DNA from: Shewanella metallivivens
GTDB lineage: Bacteria > Pseudomonadota > Gammaproteobacteria > Enterobacterales > Shewanellaceae
Assembly (NCBI RefSeq): GCF_028750675.1
Contig: NZ_JAQQPZ010000013.1
Coordinates: 1,145,753 to 1,209,752, forward strand
Reading direction: 5' to 3'
DNA length: 64,000 nt
The position numbers were made by a program, and so were the translations under genes. Numbering within the stretch: the stretch's first letter is position 1; each line of letters starts with the position of its first letter. Below the pieces are notes generated by a model. That model searched no databases. It had not been told where the DNA came from and worked only from the letters and a program-made list of their open reading frames with translations. Positions 35,508 to 47,512 of the stretch are shown here, piece after piece.

Positions 35508-35858
35508 AAGGTTTGCCCTATCCGTGGTTTATGTCTAATACCTAACATGTTGTCACCGCATTAATATAGCAATCACAGCGTAATAGTGCCAATGCTGTGC
35601 GGTTATCAGCTTAGGGTTATAACAAAGCTTGCATTAAACAAGCGTTAAAATGCAACGCTTCATTTTATAGCTCAATTATTATAGCAAAATAGCTTAGTTA
35701 TTGAACACTGCTTTATTGGCAAAAAGCAACAAATCCGACTTCTGGTCTAATTTTTGATAAATATCCTTAATTGAAAGGCTTTTTTGCCATTAGAGCCTAG
35801 AGGCTTGGGACTGCAAAGGGTAAAATGTCGTCACTTTGATCTGCCTATAGAGAAGATT
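35508..35858. other. 351-bp divergent intergenic region upstream of rpe
   Basis: No coding sequence is supported. An in-frame extension of rpe upstream to 35784 exists, but the residues there ([25 protein letters not shown]) do not match any rpe protein. The region should hold the rpe-gph-trpS promoter and that of the divergent hypothetical gene. It is AT-rich, with GATAAAT near 35753 as a possible -10 box. Confidence 0.5.
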
Positions 35859-36533
35859 ATGCGCCCATTTTTAATTGCACCATCAATTTTATCTGCCGAC
35901 TTCGCCCGTTTAGGTGACGATGTCAAAGCGGTATTAGACGCCGGTTCTGACGTGGTTCACTTTGATGTGATGGACAATCATTACGTTCCTAACCTGACTA
36001 TTGGTCCTATGGTTTGTACAGCATTACGCAACTATGGGATTACTGCCGATATCGATGTTCATTTAATGGTAAAACCCGTTGATCGTATCATTCCTGATTT
36101 TGCTAAAGCAGGGGCTTCAATTATCACGTTTCACCCAGAAGCATCTGAGCATATTGACCGGACGTTGCAGTTAATTAAAGAATCTGGCTGTAAAGCGGGT
36201 TTAGTGTTTAATCCTGCCACACCTCTGCATTATCTTGATCATGTTATGGATAAACTTGATGTGATTTTATTAATGTCAGTAAACCCTGGTTTTGGTGGTC
36301 AGTCATTTATTCCGGGCACGTTAGATAAGCTTCGTCAAGTTCGCGCGCGTATCGACGCTAGCGGCTTTGATATTCGCCTAGAAGTGGATGGCGGTGTAAA
36401 AGTTGACAATATTGCAGAAATTGCCGCGGCGGGTGCCGATATGTTTGTTGCCGGTTCTGCCATATTTAATCAACCAGATTATAAAGTTGTGGTTGATCAA
36501 ATGCGTGCTGAATTGGCAAAAGTACACTCTTAA
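35859..36533 (+). CDS. rpe: Ribulose-phosphate 3-epimerase
   Basis: 224 aa from the ATG at 35859 ([15 protein letters not shown]). Metal-site and substrate-loop motifs are intact: [37 protein letters not shown] and [12 protein letters not shown]. It interconverts ribulose 5-phosphate and xylulose 5-phosphate in the pentose phosphate pathway. It is the first gene of rpe-gph-trpS; 25 nt separate it from gph. Confidence 0.97.
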   Translation: MRPFLIAPSILSADFARLGDDVKAVLDAGSDVVHFDVMDNHYVPNLTIGPMVCTALRNYGITADIDVHLMVKPVDRIIPDFAKAGASIITFHPEASEHIDRTLQLIKESGCKAGLVFNPATPLHYLDHVMDKLDVILLMSVNPGFGGQSFIPGTLDKLRQVRARIDASGFDIRLEVDGGVKVDNIAEIAAAGADMFVAGSAIFNQPDYKVVVDQMRAELAKVHS

Positions 36534-36558
36534 TTCTTAAGTTTTCACGAGGTATCTG

Positions 36559-37251
36559 ATGAGCCAATGGGCAAATATTAAAGCAATTGCGTTTGATTTA
36601 GACGGTACGCTCATAGACAGTGCGCCTGATTTAGCCGCTGCGACCAACGCCACCTTGGCCGAGTGTAATTTGCCGCAAGTGTCGGACGCCTTAGTGCGCA
36701 GCTGGGTGGGTAATGGTGCTCAAGTATTGATGCAAAGAGCCTTGAGCTTTGCTTCTGAAAAGCCTGAGAACAGTGCAGAGCTGCAAGCACAACTAGAGCA
36801 AGTTATGCCGCGTTTTATGCATTATTACGGTGAGCATTTACAGCAGCATAGTCTGTTGTACCCACATGTTCTAAAGACATTAAAACAGTTAACGCAAGCA
36901 GGCTATCAGTTAGCAATAGTGACCAATAAACCGTACCGTTTTACCGTACCGTTATTAACCGCTTTTGGCCTTGATGGGTTATTTTCTGAAGTATTGGGAG
37001 GTGACTCACTGGCTAAAATGAAGCCTGACCCAATGCCGCTGCAACATTTATTACAACAATGGCAGTTGGACACTACGCAATTACTTATGGTGGGCGACTC
37101 AAAGAATGATATTTTGGCCGCTAAAGCTGCAAATGTCATGTCGATTGGCTTGACCTACGGCTACAACTACGGCGAAGATATCGGCCTAAGTAATCCTGAC
37201 GCAGTATGTGAACATTTTTCCGACATCGGTAAATACTTACAGTCACAATAA
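36559..37251 (+). CDS. gph: Phosphoglycolate phosphatase
   Basis: 230 aa HAD hydrolase. FDLDGTLIDSAPDLAAATNATL carries the nucleophile and acid (motif I), IVTNKPYRFT is motif II, KMKPDPMPLQHLL is motif III and MVGDSKNDILAAKAANVMSIGLTYGYNYG is motif IV. It removes 2-phosphoglycolate, formed during repair of 3'-phosphoglycolate DNA ends. Placement between rpe and trpS matches E. coli dam-rpe-gph-trpS, here with two small genes inverted between dam and rpe. Confidence 0.95.
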   Translation: MSQWANIKAIAFDLDGTLIDSAPDLAAATNATLAECNLPQVSDALVRSWVGNGAQVLMQRALSFASEKPENSAELQAQLEQVMPRFMHYYGEHLQQHSLLYPHVLKTLKQLTQAGYQLAIVTNKPYRFTVPLLTAFGLDGLFSEVLGGDSLAKMKPDPMPLQHLLQQWQLDTTQLLMVGDSKNDILAAKAANVMSIGLTYGYNYGEDIGLSNPDAVCEHFSDIGKYLQSQ

Positions 37252-37288
37252 TTTGAATTTTATAAGATAATCTGGAGCAATAAAACAC

Positions 37289-38287
37289 ATGACTAAACCC
37301 ATAGTTCTCAGCGGTGCACAGCCATCAGGCGAATTGACCATAGGTAATTATATGGGCGCACTACGTCAATGGGTTGCCATGCAAGATAGCCATGATTGCT
37401 TATATTGCGTTGTTGATTTACATGCCATTACCGTTCGCCAAGATCCAAAAGCGTTGCGTGAGGCCTGTTTAGACACCCTAGCGCTATACCTTGCATGTGG
37501 TGTCGACCCGAAAAAAAGCACCGTGTTTATTCAATCGCAAGTGCCACAGCACACTCAGTTAGGTTGGGCATTAAACTGTTATACCCAAATGGGTGAGCTT
37601 AACCGGATGACCCAGTTTAAAGATAAATCGCAAAAGCATGCCAATAACATTAACGTGGGTTTGTTTGGTTACCCCGTATTGATGGCGGCTGATATTTTGC
37701 TTTATCAAGCGAATGAAATCCCGGTGGGTCAAGACCAGAAGCAACATTTAGAGTTAACGCGCGATATTGCAACTCGTTTTAATAATGCTTATGGCGATAC
37801 CTTTACCATTCCTGAACCGTTTATTCCAGAGCACGGTGCCAAGGTCATGTCGCTGCAAGATCCATTGAAAAAAATGTCTAAGTCAGATGATAACCGTAAT
37901 AACGTAATTGGTTTACTTGAAGATCCTAAAGCGATTTTAAAGAAAGTAAAAAAAGCCATGACAGACAGCGAAGAGCCGCCTGTCGTACGTTTTGATATTG
38001 AGCAAAAGCCCGGTGTATCTAACTTGCTTAGTTTAATGTCTGGTTGTACTGGACAATCTATTGCTTCATTAGAAGCTGAGTTTGAAGGCAAGATGTATGG
38101 CCATTTGAAAGTGGCGACAGGTGAGGCTGTTGTTGGCATGCTTGAACCACTACAGGCTCGTTTTAAAGAATATCGTGCTGATGATGCATTCTTAAGGCAA
38201 GTCATGGCCGAAGGCGCTGAAAAAGCTCAGGCTCGTGCAGAAGTCACCATTAAAAAGGTTTACGAGAAAATCGGTTTAATTGTATAA
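37289..38287 (+). CDS. trpS: Tryptophanyl-tRNA synthetase
   Basis: 332 aa, class I aminoacyl-tRNA synthetase. The HIGH-like motif is [17 protein letters not shown] near residues 12-28 (TIGN), and the KMSKS loop is at about 195-199. [12 protein letters not shown] and [23 protein letters not shown] form the tryptophan-binding pocket. It is the last gene of the operon; a terminator lies at 38306-38332. Confidence 0.97.
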   Translation: MTKPIVLSGAQPSGELTIGNYMGALRQWVAMQDSHDCLYCVVDLHAITVRQDPKALREACLDTLALYLACGVDPKKSTVFIQSQVPQHTQLGWALNCYTQMGELNRMTQFKDKSQKHANNINVGLFGYPVLMAADILLYQANEIPVGQDQKQHLELTRDIATRFNNAYGDTFTIPEPFIPEHGAKVMSLQDPLKKMSKSDDNRNNVIGLLEDPKAILKKVKKAMTDSEEPPVVRFDIEQKPGVSNLLSLMSGCTGQSIASLEAEFEGKMYGHLKVATGEAVVGMLEPLQARFKEYRADDAFLRQVMAEGAEKAQARAEVTIKKVYEKIGLIV

Positions 38288-38305
38288 CGTCAGTAGACTA
38301 TGCAC

Positions 38306-38332
38306 TAAAGCCATCGATGATCGATGGCTTTA
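38306..38332. terminator. Bidirectional terminator between trpS and dolP
   Basis: A near-perfect inverted repeat TAAAGCCATCGAT at 38306-38318, complement to 38332, ends in TTTAATT. It sits between the convergent trpS and dolP genes and can serve both. Confidence 0.8.
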
Positions 38333-38354
38333 ATTCAATCATGGCATCACAGGG

Positions 38355-39535
<1,181 letters not shown>

Positions 39536-39647
39536 CTAATTTATGTCTATCTATGCCGAAACAAAATAGACTATTGGCTCATTGAGCTGCATCGGTAATT
39601 TGGCCGATATGATGCCATAAAACCAAGTAATGGTAATCAGTTACGGC

Positions 39648-39974
39648 TTAAAAACAGCCTTGTAGCCAGTTTATTTCATCATTATTCATCGCGATGACAT
39701 CAAAGCGACAAGGTGGATTCAATTTTTGTCGTTGTAAATAGTGATCTGCAGCTAAGCGGATCCGAGTCATTTGCTTTTTAGTCAGTGCATTTAATGCGCC
39801 TCCAAATTGATTTGAGGCTCGATATTTCACTTCTACAAACACCCACTCATTTTGTTGGCGCATGATTAAATCAATTTCACCAAACGGGTAACGCACATTA
39901 GCGGCTACAAACGTCAGACCTTGTTGTTCAAGATAAGTTCGCGCTCGTTGCTCAGCTAATTGGCCGCGATTCAT
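39648..39974 (-). CDS. yraN: YraN (UPF0102) nuclease-like protein
   Basis: 108 aa from the ATG at 39974 ([19 protein letters not shown]), which overlaps the lpoA stop by 4 nt; a reading from 40010 would lie deep in lpoA. The core [21 protein letters not shown] carries the metal-binding residues of the restriction-endonuclease-like fold (E and D, then the ExK in VEVK). The cellular role is not established; a DNA repair or competence-related function has been suggested for this family. It sits between lpoA and diaA as in E. coli. Confidence 0.92.
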   Translation of the reverse strand: MNRGQLAEQRARTYLEQQGLTFVAANVRYPFGEIDLIMRQQNEWVFVEVKYRASNQFGGALNALTKKQMTRIRLAADHYLQRQKLNPPCRFDVIAMNNDEINWLQGCF

Positions 39975-41803
39975 AGCGGTTTTAATTGCCCTTGGCTGTA
40001 CTGTCCCCAAGATAATTGACGATCAATTACGCCATTTTGCTTCACTGACAGTGCACCGCTGCGCCCCATAAATTGGTAACCTGGAAACGCGCGCATTTGT
40101 GCTAAACGGTTCACGAGATCTAATGAATCAAAGCCCATAACATAGAGCCTTTTTTGGCTGTTACTCCAGCTGCTCCACAGTTCAGATACCATTTGGGTTT
40201 CGTTACTTGGGCGCATTAACCAAGGAATATCGCTGATCATTAATTTGTTGAGATCTTGCGCCGCTTGGGTTGACTCATTCTCTAATCGACTACGACTGGT
40301 GGTGTATAACGCCACTGGTTCTGAAAACACACTAAAGTTAACGTCTAAAAATGGTTTTAATAGCGCTAAGTCTTGCGAGCCTGAAATCATATAAATGGCA
40401 TCAATATCTTGGCGAGAGCGGAAATCAGATTCCAAACGGCTACCAAGCAAGTCACGCATTCTGCTAATACGTGCTTGACTGTCTTTTACACCTAATGCCT
40501 CTTGCACCGTTAGCTTCATTTGGTCGCCAGCGTCGTAATAGTGAACTTCGGCATTATTGCTGGTCAATGTAAGCCAAGTTTGTTTGAAACTGTCGGCCAT
40601 ACGTTTACCAATGGGATCATTGCTGGCAAGCAGTAAAGGTAATTTAACGCCATCATTAAACAATTTATGGGCCGCATCGCTAGCCTCTTGCGCCGGTGAT
40701 AGCGAAAAATAAAACTGGTTTGGTTGCGGAGTAAAATGCTCTGTTTGGTTTAAGTATAATTGCGGCACCGTATTGGTCCGCTTGTCATTCATTTTTTGAA
40801 GCTCTTCAACTTCATTTGGTAGTAACGGACCAATAATAAACTCGGCACCTTGGGTTACGGCTTCATTGTAAGCTGCGGTAGCGCCTGGTTGCGTATCATA
40901 AAAATGAATGGCCACATTGTTGTCGTATTCAGACAAGTAGCTGGCAATAATACCCTGGCGAATCGGATCTGCCACAATCGCTCGTGGACCGGTAAGGGGT
41001 AATAACACGGCAATATTTTGTGGTCTAAATGGTTTGGCACTTAAGGCTTTTTCCAAGTCGCCTGGTAATTTAATGGCTGCTGGGTGATAAGGGTTATTAC
41101 GTTGCCACTCACCTAAGTAACGTACAAGTTGAGTAGGCTCTACCGCATAATGTTTCGCAATAAACGTCAGTTGTAGCCAACCTGCAAAAATAGGATTTGA
41201 AGGGTCACGCATAAAAGACTGCACGGTTTCTTCTTGCAGTGGTTGCAATAAAGACCAAATGACATCGTTAACCGCAGTGGTTTCAGACTTAGGTAAGTAG
41301 TTACTCAATAGGCTAAGCTGCTTAGCTTGTTCAATTGGTTGCTGAGTATTTTTAAATAATTTTGCTTTAAATTGATGGTAGCTCGCCATCTGCCAGCGAG
41401 GTAATTGCCAATGCGGTGGATACTGCATTAGCTCTAATGCGGCTTCACTGCCATTGGTCTTCTCAACAATGCGTGCACGCAAATAAATATGTTCAGCCTG
41501 AAGCGTCGGCACATTAACCATCGACTTTTGCATCGAGGTTAAAATGTTGGTCGCTGAGTTCACATTGCCGTTATTAATGTAGGCATGTGCTGCGAGTAAT
41601 AAATAACGGTCACGCTTTTCTGGTAAACTGCTATTTTTGGCTTCGGTTAAGTAGATTTTAGCCGGATGTTCGGCGGCAACCAATGATGTGCTTATTTCGA
41701 CATATTCTCTTTGTTTTCGTTGTTGCTCGGTAGCACAACCTACCAATAAGACAGAGAAAATTATTGCGCACACAAATTTTGTCGTATTCAGTCTTTTTAA
41801 CAC
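39971..41803 (-). CDS. lpoA: Penicillin-binding protein 1A activator LpoA
   Basis: 610 aa outer membrane lipoprotein with lipobox LVGC (residues 20-23 of [23 protein letters not shown]). The N-terminal TPR-like domain (residues 30-255) is followed by a periplasmic-binding-protein-like domain, beginning [31 protein letters not shown]. LpoA reaches through the peptidoglycan to stimulate the transpeptidase activity of PBP1A, whose gene mrcA is at 23026-25620 in this window. It is divergent from rsmI, with 89 nt between them, as in E. coli. Confidence 0.94.
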   Translation of the reverse strand: MLKRLNTTKFVCAIIFSVLLVGCATEQQRKQREYVEISTSLVAAEHPAKIYLTEAKNSSLPEKRDRYLLLAAHAYINNGNVNSATNILTSMQKSMVNVPTLQAEHIYLRARIVEKTNGSEAALELMQYPPHWQLPRWQMASYHQFKAKLFKNTQQPIEQAKQLSLLSNYLPKSETTAVNDVIWSLLQPLQEETVQSFMRDPSNPIFAGWLQLTFIAKHYAVEPTQLVRYLGEWQRNNPYHPAAIKLPGDLEKALSAKPFRPQNIAVLLPLTGPRAIVADPIRQGIIASYLSEYDNNVAIHFYDTQPGATAAYNEAVTQGAEFIIGPLLPNEVEELQKMNDKRTNTVPQLYLNQTEHFTPQPNQFYFSLSPAQEASDAAHKLFNDGVKLPLLLASNDPIGKRMADSFKQTWLTLTSNNAEVHYYDAGDQMKLTVQEALGVKDSQARISRMRDLLGSRLESDFRSRQDIDAIYMISGSQDLALLKPFLDVNFSVFSEPVALYTTSRSRLENESTQAAQDLNKLMISDIPWLMRPSNETQMVSELWSSWSNSQKRLYVMGFDSLDLVNRLAQMRAFPGYQFMGRSGALSVKQNGVIDRQLSWGQYSQGQLKPL

Positions 41804-41892
41804 TTGGCTTCACTCTGTTAAGATACTGGCACTAGTTTAACCTGCTCTTACGCTGGGCGAAAGTATCAGGTAGATTCATTATCGAGGTAATT

Positions 41893-42735
41893 ATGGACCA
41901 AATGGTCGCGCTGTATATTGTTCCCACCCCTATTGGCAATTTAGGCGACATCAGCGCTCGTGCATTGGAGGTGTTGCAACAGGTCGAGTTAATTGCCTGT
42001 GAAGACACAAGGCACAGCGGCAAGCTGCTCAGTCATTTTGGCATTGAAACCCGTAAAACGGCTTTGCATGATCATAATGAGAGAGACCGCGCACAATGGA
42101 TTGTTGAGCAACTTAATCAAGGCAAATCGATAGCATTGATTTCAGATGCGGGCACACCATTGATTTCAGATCCAGGTTATCACCTCGTTAATCATGTGCG
42201 TCAAGCTGGCCATCGCGTGGTGCCATTACCCGGCGCTTGCGCTGCTATTACCGCGTTAAGTGCATCGGGCTTGCCGTCAGACCGTTTTAGTTTTGAAGGT
42301 TTTTTACCTTCAAAAGAAAAAGCCCGTATCGATAAGCTTGAAATGCTTAAAGAAGATCCCCGCACATTAATTTTTTACGAATCACCGCATCGGATTGTAT
42401 ACAGCTTAAGCGCAATCGCACAAGTGTTGGGCGACGATAGGCAAGTGGTGATGGCACGCGAAGTGACCAAAACCTTTGAAACATTTTTAACCGGAACCGC
42501 AGCAGAAGTGCTTAGCGCGGTGCAAGCTGACGATAACCAGCAAAAAGGTGAAATTGTGTTAATGTGCCATGGTTTTGCTTTATCGGATGAAGAAGGTATT
42601 CCAGCTGTTGCTGTGGCAACATTAAAACTGTTAAGTGAAGAATTACCACTTAAAAAAGCGGCCGCTATCGCAGCGCAGATCCACGGCTTAAAGAAAAATG
42701 CCTTGTATAAATACGGTCTAGAGTTGGATTTATAA
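41893..42735 (+). CDS. rsmI: 16S rRNA (cytidine(1402)-2'-O)-methyltransferase
   Basis: 280 aa, the tetrapyrrole-methylase-fold family. [22 protein letters not shown] near residues 7-28 and the SAM-binding [18 protein letters not shown] and [28 protein letters not shown] are conserved. It methylates the ribose of C1402 of 16S rRNA. It is divergent from lpoA, with the RNase P RNA gene 55 nt downstream. Confidence 0.95.
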   Translation: MDQMVALYIVPTPIGNLGDISARALEVLQQVELIACEDTRHSGKLLSHFGIETRKTALHDHNERDRAQWIVEQLNQGKSIALISDAGTPLISDPGYHLVNHVRQAGHRVVPLPGACAAITALSASGLPSDRFSFEGFLPSKEKARIDKLEMLKEDPRTLIFYESPHRIVYSLSAIAQVLGDDRQVVMAREVTKTFETFLTGTAAEVLSAVQADDNQQKGEIVLMCHGFALSDEEGIPAVAVATLKLLSEELPLKKAAAIAAQIHGLKKNALYKYGLELDL

Positions 42736-42754
42736 GCGTGAATGCTTTTTAGCA

Positions 42755-42783
42755 TTGGTTTGTTGGCGTGCTTACGCTATAAT
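42755..42783 (+). promoter_or_regulatory. Promoter of rnpB
   Basis: TTGGTT at 42755-42760, a 17-nt spacer and a perfect TATAAT at 42778-42783, 7 nt before the likely 5' end of the RNase P RNA (42791). Confidence 0.75.
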
Positions 42784-42790
42784 CCGCGCC

Positions 42791-43139
<349 letters not shown>

Positions 43140-43154
<15 letters not shown>

Positions 43155-43295
43155 CTCTTTAATATGAAAGGCCTCGCAGTAGTGCGAGGCCTTTTTTATA
43201 GGTTAAAGCTAAAGCTTGAAAAATGTTATCAGCAAATAACGGTCCACTCCGCGCTCTACTAGGACATGGCGGCATATCGGCCAACTCACCTCTTT
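43140..43295 (+). repeat. Direct repeat duplicating the 3' end of rnpB
   Basis: A 21-nt segment of the rnpB 3' end at 43140-43160 (TATCGGCCAACTCACCTCTT plus one T) is repeated exactly at 43275-43295, 135 bp downstream and beyond the terminator. Imperfect homology extends upstream of both copies (AGGAC then GGC). Tandem repeats carrying the rnpB 3' end and its terminator are known downstream of E. coli rnpB; here the second copy is truncated. Confidence 0.8.
43167..43198 (+). terminator. Rho-independent terminator of rnpB
   Basis: A 12-bp stem (AAAGGCCTCGCA at 43167-43178, loop GTAG, complement at 43183-43194) ends in a T run. It lies just past the RNA 3' end. Confidence 0.92.
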
Positions 43296-43370
43296 TGTTT
43301 TTACCAATATTTGTAAAATCATCATAAATTCCAACATTTCGCCAACAACACAAACAAATGTAAATTACCA

Positions 43371-43390
43371 AATGATAATGGTTGTCATTA
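43371..43390 (+). promoter_or_regulatory. Fur box upstream of the TonB-dependent receptor
   Basis: AATGATAATGGTTGTCATTA matches the Fur 19-bp inverted repeat (GATAATGATAATCATTATC) at most positions. It lies 51 bp upstream of the receptor start codon at 43442 and probably covers its promoter, so expression should rise under iron limitation. Confidence 0.8.
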
Positions 43391-43441
43391 ACGTTTGGTG
43401 CTATATTGCCGCCAAATTTTAGTGTTGTCGTTGAGAGTGTT

Positions 43442-45577
43442 ATGCAATTGAAAATGGTTAATCTTGGGTTGTTCAGCCTATTGCTACCTGTAATGAGTGT
43501 CAGTGCTACTGAGCCTGTTACTACTACAGAGGCGACAGAATCAATCGAAAAAATCACTGTTATGGGCCGAGCGCAAACCTTTTATCGTGAATCTTCTACG
43601 TCTGTGGGTGCCAAAGTTGAAACCGATATCATGGATTTGCCGCAATCGGTACAAGTGCTAAATGAACAGCTTATTGTGGACCAAGCCGCTCGCGAAATTA
43701 CCGATTTATACCGCTCTATCGCAGGCGTAAGTGCCTATAGTTACTCAGGCGTGACCTTTCGTGGTTTTCGTGATGACAGCAATGTGTTTTATGACGGTGT
43801 ACGTGGTGACCCTTTCTCAGGGTTTGGGGTACCGCAGTTATTCAACGTTGAGCGTGTCGAAGTATTAAAAGGCCCTGCCGCTGCTCTTTATGGCGGTGGA
43901 GAACCGGGTGGTATGATTAACTATGTCACCAAAAAGCCGAGTTTTGAACAAGACACCGAAGTAACCTTTACCGTAGGTGACAACGATAGGGTCGGCGGTT
44001 CGATTGATTCTAAAGGCGGTTTAACCGAGAACATCGCGTATCGAGCAGGGGCTTTTTATGAGCAAAAAGATAGTTTTCGTAATAATGCCGACTCCGAAAA
44101 TACTGAGTTAACGGCAGGGTTATTATTTCAACTTGACGAAGACACAAGCTTAACCACAACCATTGACTACATTAAGCAAGATTTAGGCGGCAGTCGTTTA
44201 CGCGGTGTGCCAGTAGATGATGATGGTAATTTTCTAGTCGACCCAAGCTATAACGCCAATGAAGCATCTGATTATCAAAACCTAGAAGCCACGGTATTAC
44301 AAGCACAGCTACAACACTTTTTTAGCGATAACTTAAGCGTTGATACCACAGTGCGGTTTGTTGATAACGAGCGTGTTCAAGGTTATCACGAGTCGCAAGG
44401 TTGGGTTGATGTTAATGGTGACGGAGAGGCTAATGTTGATGATGAAACCATTAAACGTGAATACCGCAAGCAATACCGTGCTAATCAAGAGGTGAGTGTC
44501 ACCTCAGATTTTGTTTATCGCCTAGATAGCATAATTGAACAAACGGTATTATTTGGTGCAGATTACCACCATGTCGACAGCGAATATGATTATTGGCGAG
44601 CACGATACGAAGCCGATGGGGTGGCAAATTTAAATATATTTGAATTGAACTATGGCGAAAGCGATCCGGCCGATTATACCTTAACGGATCAAAATCGTGA
44701 CGGTGAAAAAATCGAGCGTATGGGTTTTTATGCTCAAGACCAAATCACCTTAACCGATAAATGGTTACTGTTAGTCGGCCTGCGATACGATCATTTTAAT
44801 GATTATGACAAAGAGAGTGGTTTTGAATTCAGCGACGATCATATTTCACCGCGCGCTGGTGTGGTCTATAAATACTCGCCAGATACTTCATTTTATGTGA
44901 ACTACTCTGAAAGCTTTAACCCAACGTCTATCGGCGACCAAGAAGATGCTGATGCCGATGGTGGTTTGGACCCAGAAATTGGTGAACAAGTTGAGATAGG
45001 GGTTAAAAACCAGTGGTTTGACGGCAGCGTGATGACCACATTAGCAGCGTATCAAATCACTAAAAAAGATGTCGCTATGAGCAATCCTGACGACACAGGT
45101 GCCGACGATGGTATCGCAGCGCTAGTCAGCTTAGGTCAGGTTGAAAGTAAAGGGCTTGAGTTTACCCTTGTGGGCGACATTACAGCCGATTGGACCATTA
45201 TGGCTAATTACGCTTATAACGACGCACGTGTGACTCAGGGAGATGTGGATGACACTTATGCTGACGGCAGCAAATTTGTCAACGCGCCACGCCATCAAGC
45301 GGGTTTATGGACCCGTTACGATATTGACAGTTTACAGTCAGCCATTGCTTTTGGTGCCGATTATGTCAGTGAGCAGGTCAGTGCCGACGACCAAATTGTC
45401 AAGCCTTACACTGTGTTCGACATGAGCTGGACCACTACATGGCAACAAACCCAGTTTCAGTTAAATGTGAAAAACCTATTCGATAAAGAATATGCTGTGA
45501 GCGGATTTTCTGAGCGTAATGGCCATTTCCCTGGCGCACCGAGAGAAGTGGTCTTGCAGGTCTCGCATCACTTTTAA
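43442..45577 (+). CDS. TonB-dependent siderophore receptor
   Basis: 711 aa from the ATG at 43442 (MQLKMVNLGLFSLLLPVMSVSA, a signal peptide); an upstream reading from 43382 would run through the Fur box. EKITVMG near the mature N-terminus is the TonB-box region. The plug domain follows, with MDLPQSVQVLNEQLIVDQAARE and VERVEVLKGPAAALYGGGEPGGMINYVTKKP. The rest is a 22-strand barrel ending in FSERNGHFPGAPREVVLQVSHHF, with terminal Phe as expected. It imports a ferric siderophore through the outer membrane, probably of hydroxamate type by family. No siderophore biosynthesis gene is adjacent. Acidic repeats such as DQEDADADGGLDPEIGEQ lie in a surface loop. Confidence 0.92.
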   Translation: MQLKMVNLGLFSLLLPVMSVSATEPVTTTEATESIEKITVMGRAQTFYRESSTSVGAKVETDIMDLPQSVQVLNEQLIVDQAAREITDLYRSIAGVSAYSYSGVTFRGFRDDSNVFYDGVRGDPFSGFGVPQLFNVERVEVLKGPAAALYGGGEPGGMINYVTKKPSFEQDTEVTFTVGDNDRVGGSIDSKGGLTENIAYRAGAFYEQKDSFRNNADSENTELTAGLLFQLDEDTSLTTTIDYIKQDLGGSRLRGVPVDDDGNFLVDPSYNANEASDYQNLEATVLQAQLQHFFSDNLSVDTTVRFVDNERVQGYHESQGWVDVNGDGEANVDDETIKREYRKQYRANQEVSVTSDFVYRLDSIIEQTVLFGADYHHVDSEYDYWRARYEADGVANLNIFELNYGESDPADYTLTDQNRDGEKIERMGFYAQDQITLTDKWLLLVGLRYDHFNDYDKESGFEFSDDHISPRAGVVYKYSPDTSFYVNYSESFNPTSIGDQEDADADGGLDPEIGEQVEIGVKNQWFDGSVMTTLAAYQITKKDVAMSNPDDTGADDGIAALVSLGQVESKGLEFTLVGDITADWTIMANYAYNDARVTQGDVDDTYADGSKFVNAPRHQAGLWTRYDIDSLQSAIAFGADYVSEQVSADDQIVKPYTVFDMSWTTTWQQTQFQLNVKNLFDKEYAVSGFSERNGHFPGAPREVVLQVSHHF

Positions 45578-45643
45578 GCCCATTTATACCTAATAATCCC
45601 TGCTAGGCAAACTTAACTCAGCTGTTTAGTGGGGACTTTAAGT

Positions 45644-47290
45644 TTAAAAATGCTCCTTCACTTGGAATCGAAATTCCCATGCGTTGGTGTCTTCACCCGA
45701 TGTCATTGGCATGGCGATATCAATATGAGCAACGTTGCCATAGCTCGACTTTGAAGAATACAGCCTCGCACCAATACCGATGCTGCCAATGGGACCGCTG
45801 ACTTCATTTAATTCGTCTGGGCCGCCAAAGGCATGGCCAACATCGGCAAACAGTGCCCAGCCTAATTCTGCCAATTGATACAAATTGATATTGGGGTAAT
45901 AGCGGATTTCACCGGTGAGTAACCATTGATTATCGCCGTGCTGATAGTCATTTGGGTAACCACGTATGCCAGTTTCATCGCCTAATGCAAAGGTTTGGTC
46001 GAGATAGTTATTGTGTGATGTGGCAATCTTGGCTTTAGAGTAGGTGGTCCACTTTGGGTTAATTTGATGAAAATACTCCGCGGCTAAACCCACATTATAA
46101 AAATCTTGCTGGCCAGTTTGAATGTCAGCTTTACCGGATAAGCTCATTAATAATAATTTGTTATCTTGTTGCCAACCTCGGCTAGTTAAATAGGTTAAGT
46201 GATAGCCTAGTGCTGAACTGTCGGCAACATCGTTTGTTTCTAACCCTAGCGTGACAACGTGGTGCCAGCCTAAGTTAAAGTCTTCATTATTGTTGATTAA
46301 ATGGATATTGTTTAAGACTTTATATTGGTCTTGTAAGTATTCGTAGCGTATCCATGGGTAAGTAAAGTCGCGTTCATTTGGCAATGCAGAATCAGGGTAA
46401 CTATCAATGTGATTAAACACATGCTGCTCTTGAGTAAGTCCTAGGCTAACGCGATGTAAATGGTCATCATTTTTGTTGACTAACCAACCCAAACCCACAT
46501 TGGCATAATCGATAATATGTTCAAACTCATTAATGTCGTCACCATTTTGCCTGATGGTGTCGATACGGGTATCGGTAGACCACGCAGCGCCATACATGTC
46601 TTTTGAATCGAGGGAATAAAAGGGTTTGTTAAACGCTAATGCAGAGGCTTGACCGTCGCTATTGTCATAAAAATCCACTGCGATATTGCCATGTTTTACC
46701 CACCTAACAGGTGCATCAAATGCAAATTTATACCCTGTGCGGTCGGCACTTGATTGGTACTTAATTTTGGTTTGTACGCCTAAACCCATTAAGTTATCTT
46801 CTTTGATCCCGAACGAATATTTAGTATCCCCGCCATTTTTACTTAAGCTCATTGTGGGCAGTAGGGACCAATTATCCCAGGTCTCAACCAGTACCACGTC
46901 TTCAGCATCGTTTGCGGCGAGTGGGTCTTTGTGGGCAATATTGATTTCGGCATCGCGAATGTAGGGTTCATAACGCAGTAAACGCTGGGCTTCTTCAAGA
47001 TCTTTTTTGCTAATTTTATCGCCTTTTTCAAAGCTTAAACTATTGAGAATGGTTGATTCTTTAGTGTTGATGTGTAAATAGTTTGCCCAGCGGTGCAAAA
47101 AGATTGCATCGGGGTCTGATTCATCAAAAATAGGGTGACTGACAATGACGATATTAGCGACCTTGTCGACATCATGTTTATTCACTGTCGATACTGCAGG
47201 TGAAGTGTCCACCGGCTCATCATTAGCGCTGGCGCTGGTGTGAGAAAGCAAGATGACGAAAAAAAAGGCTGCCACTATGACTCTTGGCAT
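45644..47290 (-). CDS. Omp85-family outer membrane protein (BamA/ShlB-like, single POTRA-type domain)
   Basis: 548 aa with a signal peptide (VIVAAFFFVILLSHTSASA). Residues 45-135 look like one POTRA-type domain (IVIVSHPIFDESDPDAIFLHRWANYL... LSFEKGDKISKKDLEEAQRLLRYEPYIRDAEINI). A beta-barrel follows from about residue 145, carrying GDETGIRGYPNDYQHGDNQWLLTGEIRYYPN; its (V/I)RGY motif is the hallmark of the Omp85 superfamily. It ends in FQVKEHF with a terminal Phe. Compared with BamA (about 800 aa, five POTRA domains) it is short. The function is not known; two-partner secretion or lipid/protein transport are options. It is convergent with the siderophore receptor. Confidence 0.8.
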   Translation of the reverse strand: MPRVIVAAFFFVILLSHTSASANDEPVDTSPAVSTVNKHDVDKVANIVIVSHPIFDESDPDAIFLHRWANYLHINTKESTILNSLSFEKGDKISKKDLEEAQRLLRYEPYIRDAEINIAHKDPLAANDAEDVVLVETWDNWSLLPTMSLSKNGGDTKYSFGIKEDNLMGLGVQTKIKYQSSADRTGYKFAFDAPVRWVKHGNIAVDFYDNSDGQASALAFNKPFYSLDSKDMYGAAWSTDTRIDTIRQNGDDINEFEHIIDYANVGLGWLVNKNDDHLHRVSLGLTQEQHVFNHIDSYPDSALPNERDFTYPWIRYEYLQDQYKVLNNIHLINNNEDFNLGWHHVVTLGLETNDVADSSALGYHLTYLTSRGWQQDNKLLLMSLSGKADIQTGQQDFYNVGLAAEYFHQINPKWTTYSKAKIATSHNNYLDQTFALGDETGIRGYPNDYQHGDNQWLLTGEIRYYPNINLYQLAELGWALFADVGHAFGGPDELNEVSGPIGSIGIGARLYSSKSSYGNVAHIDIAMPMTSGEDTNAWEFRFQVKEHF

Positions 47291-47463
47291 AAATTCGTCC
47301 TTAATTGTTTTTTGTTATATTTTTTAAGGAAACGCCAAACGTTAAATTAGTGTAACAAGAATGAAGCGGTTGCGTTATCGCTTGTCTTAATAACACACTT
47401 GTATTGACAAATAGTCAAGTGTTTAAAGGTTTTAGCGTGACTTGCACCAGAGCTAAATGACAA

Positions 47464-47486
47464 AGGGCTGCCCAGTTGGCAGCCCT
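47464..47486 (-). terminator. Terminator of the ThrE-like exporter gene
   Basis: A 9-bp GC-rich stem (AGGGCTGCC at 47464-47472, loop CAGTT, complement at 47478-47486) with only a short T tract on the minus strand. It follows the exporter stop by 27 bp. Confidence 0.65.
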
Positions 47487-47512
47487 CCTTTAATGGCGTT
47501 GCCGTTAACCTA

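Noticed and set aside
35784..35858. Upstream in-frame extension of rpe
   Set aside because: The extra 25 residues are not rpe-like and the ATG at 35859 gives the conserved [15 protein letters not shown] start.
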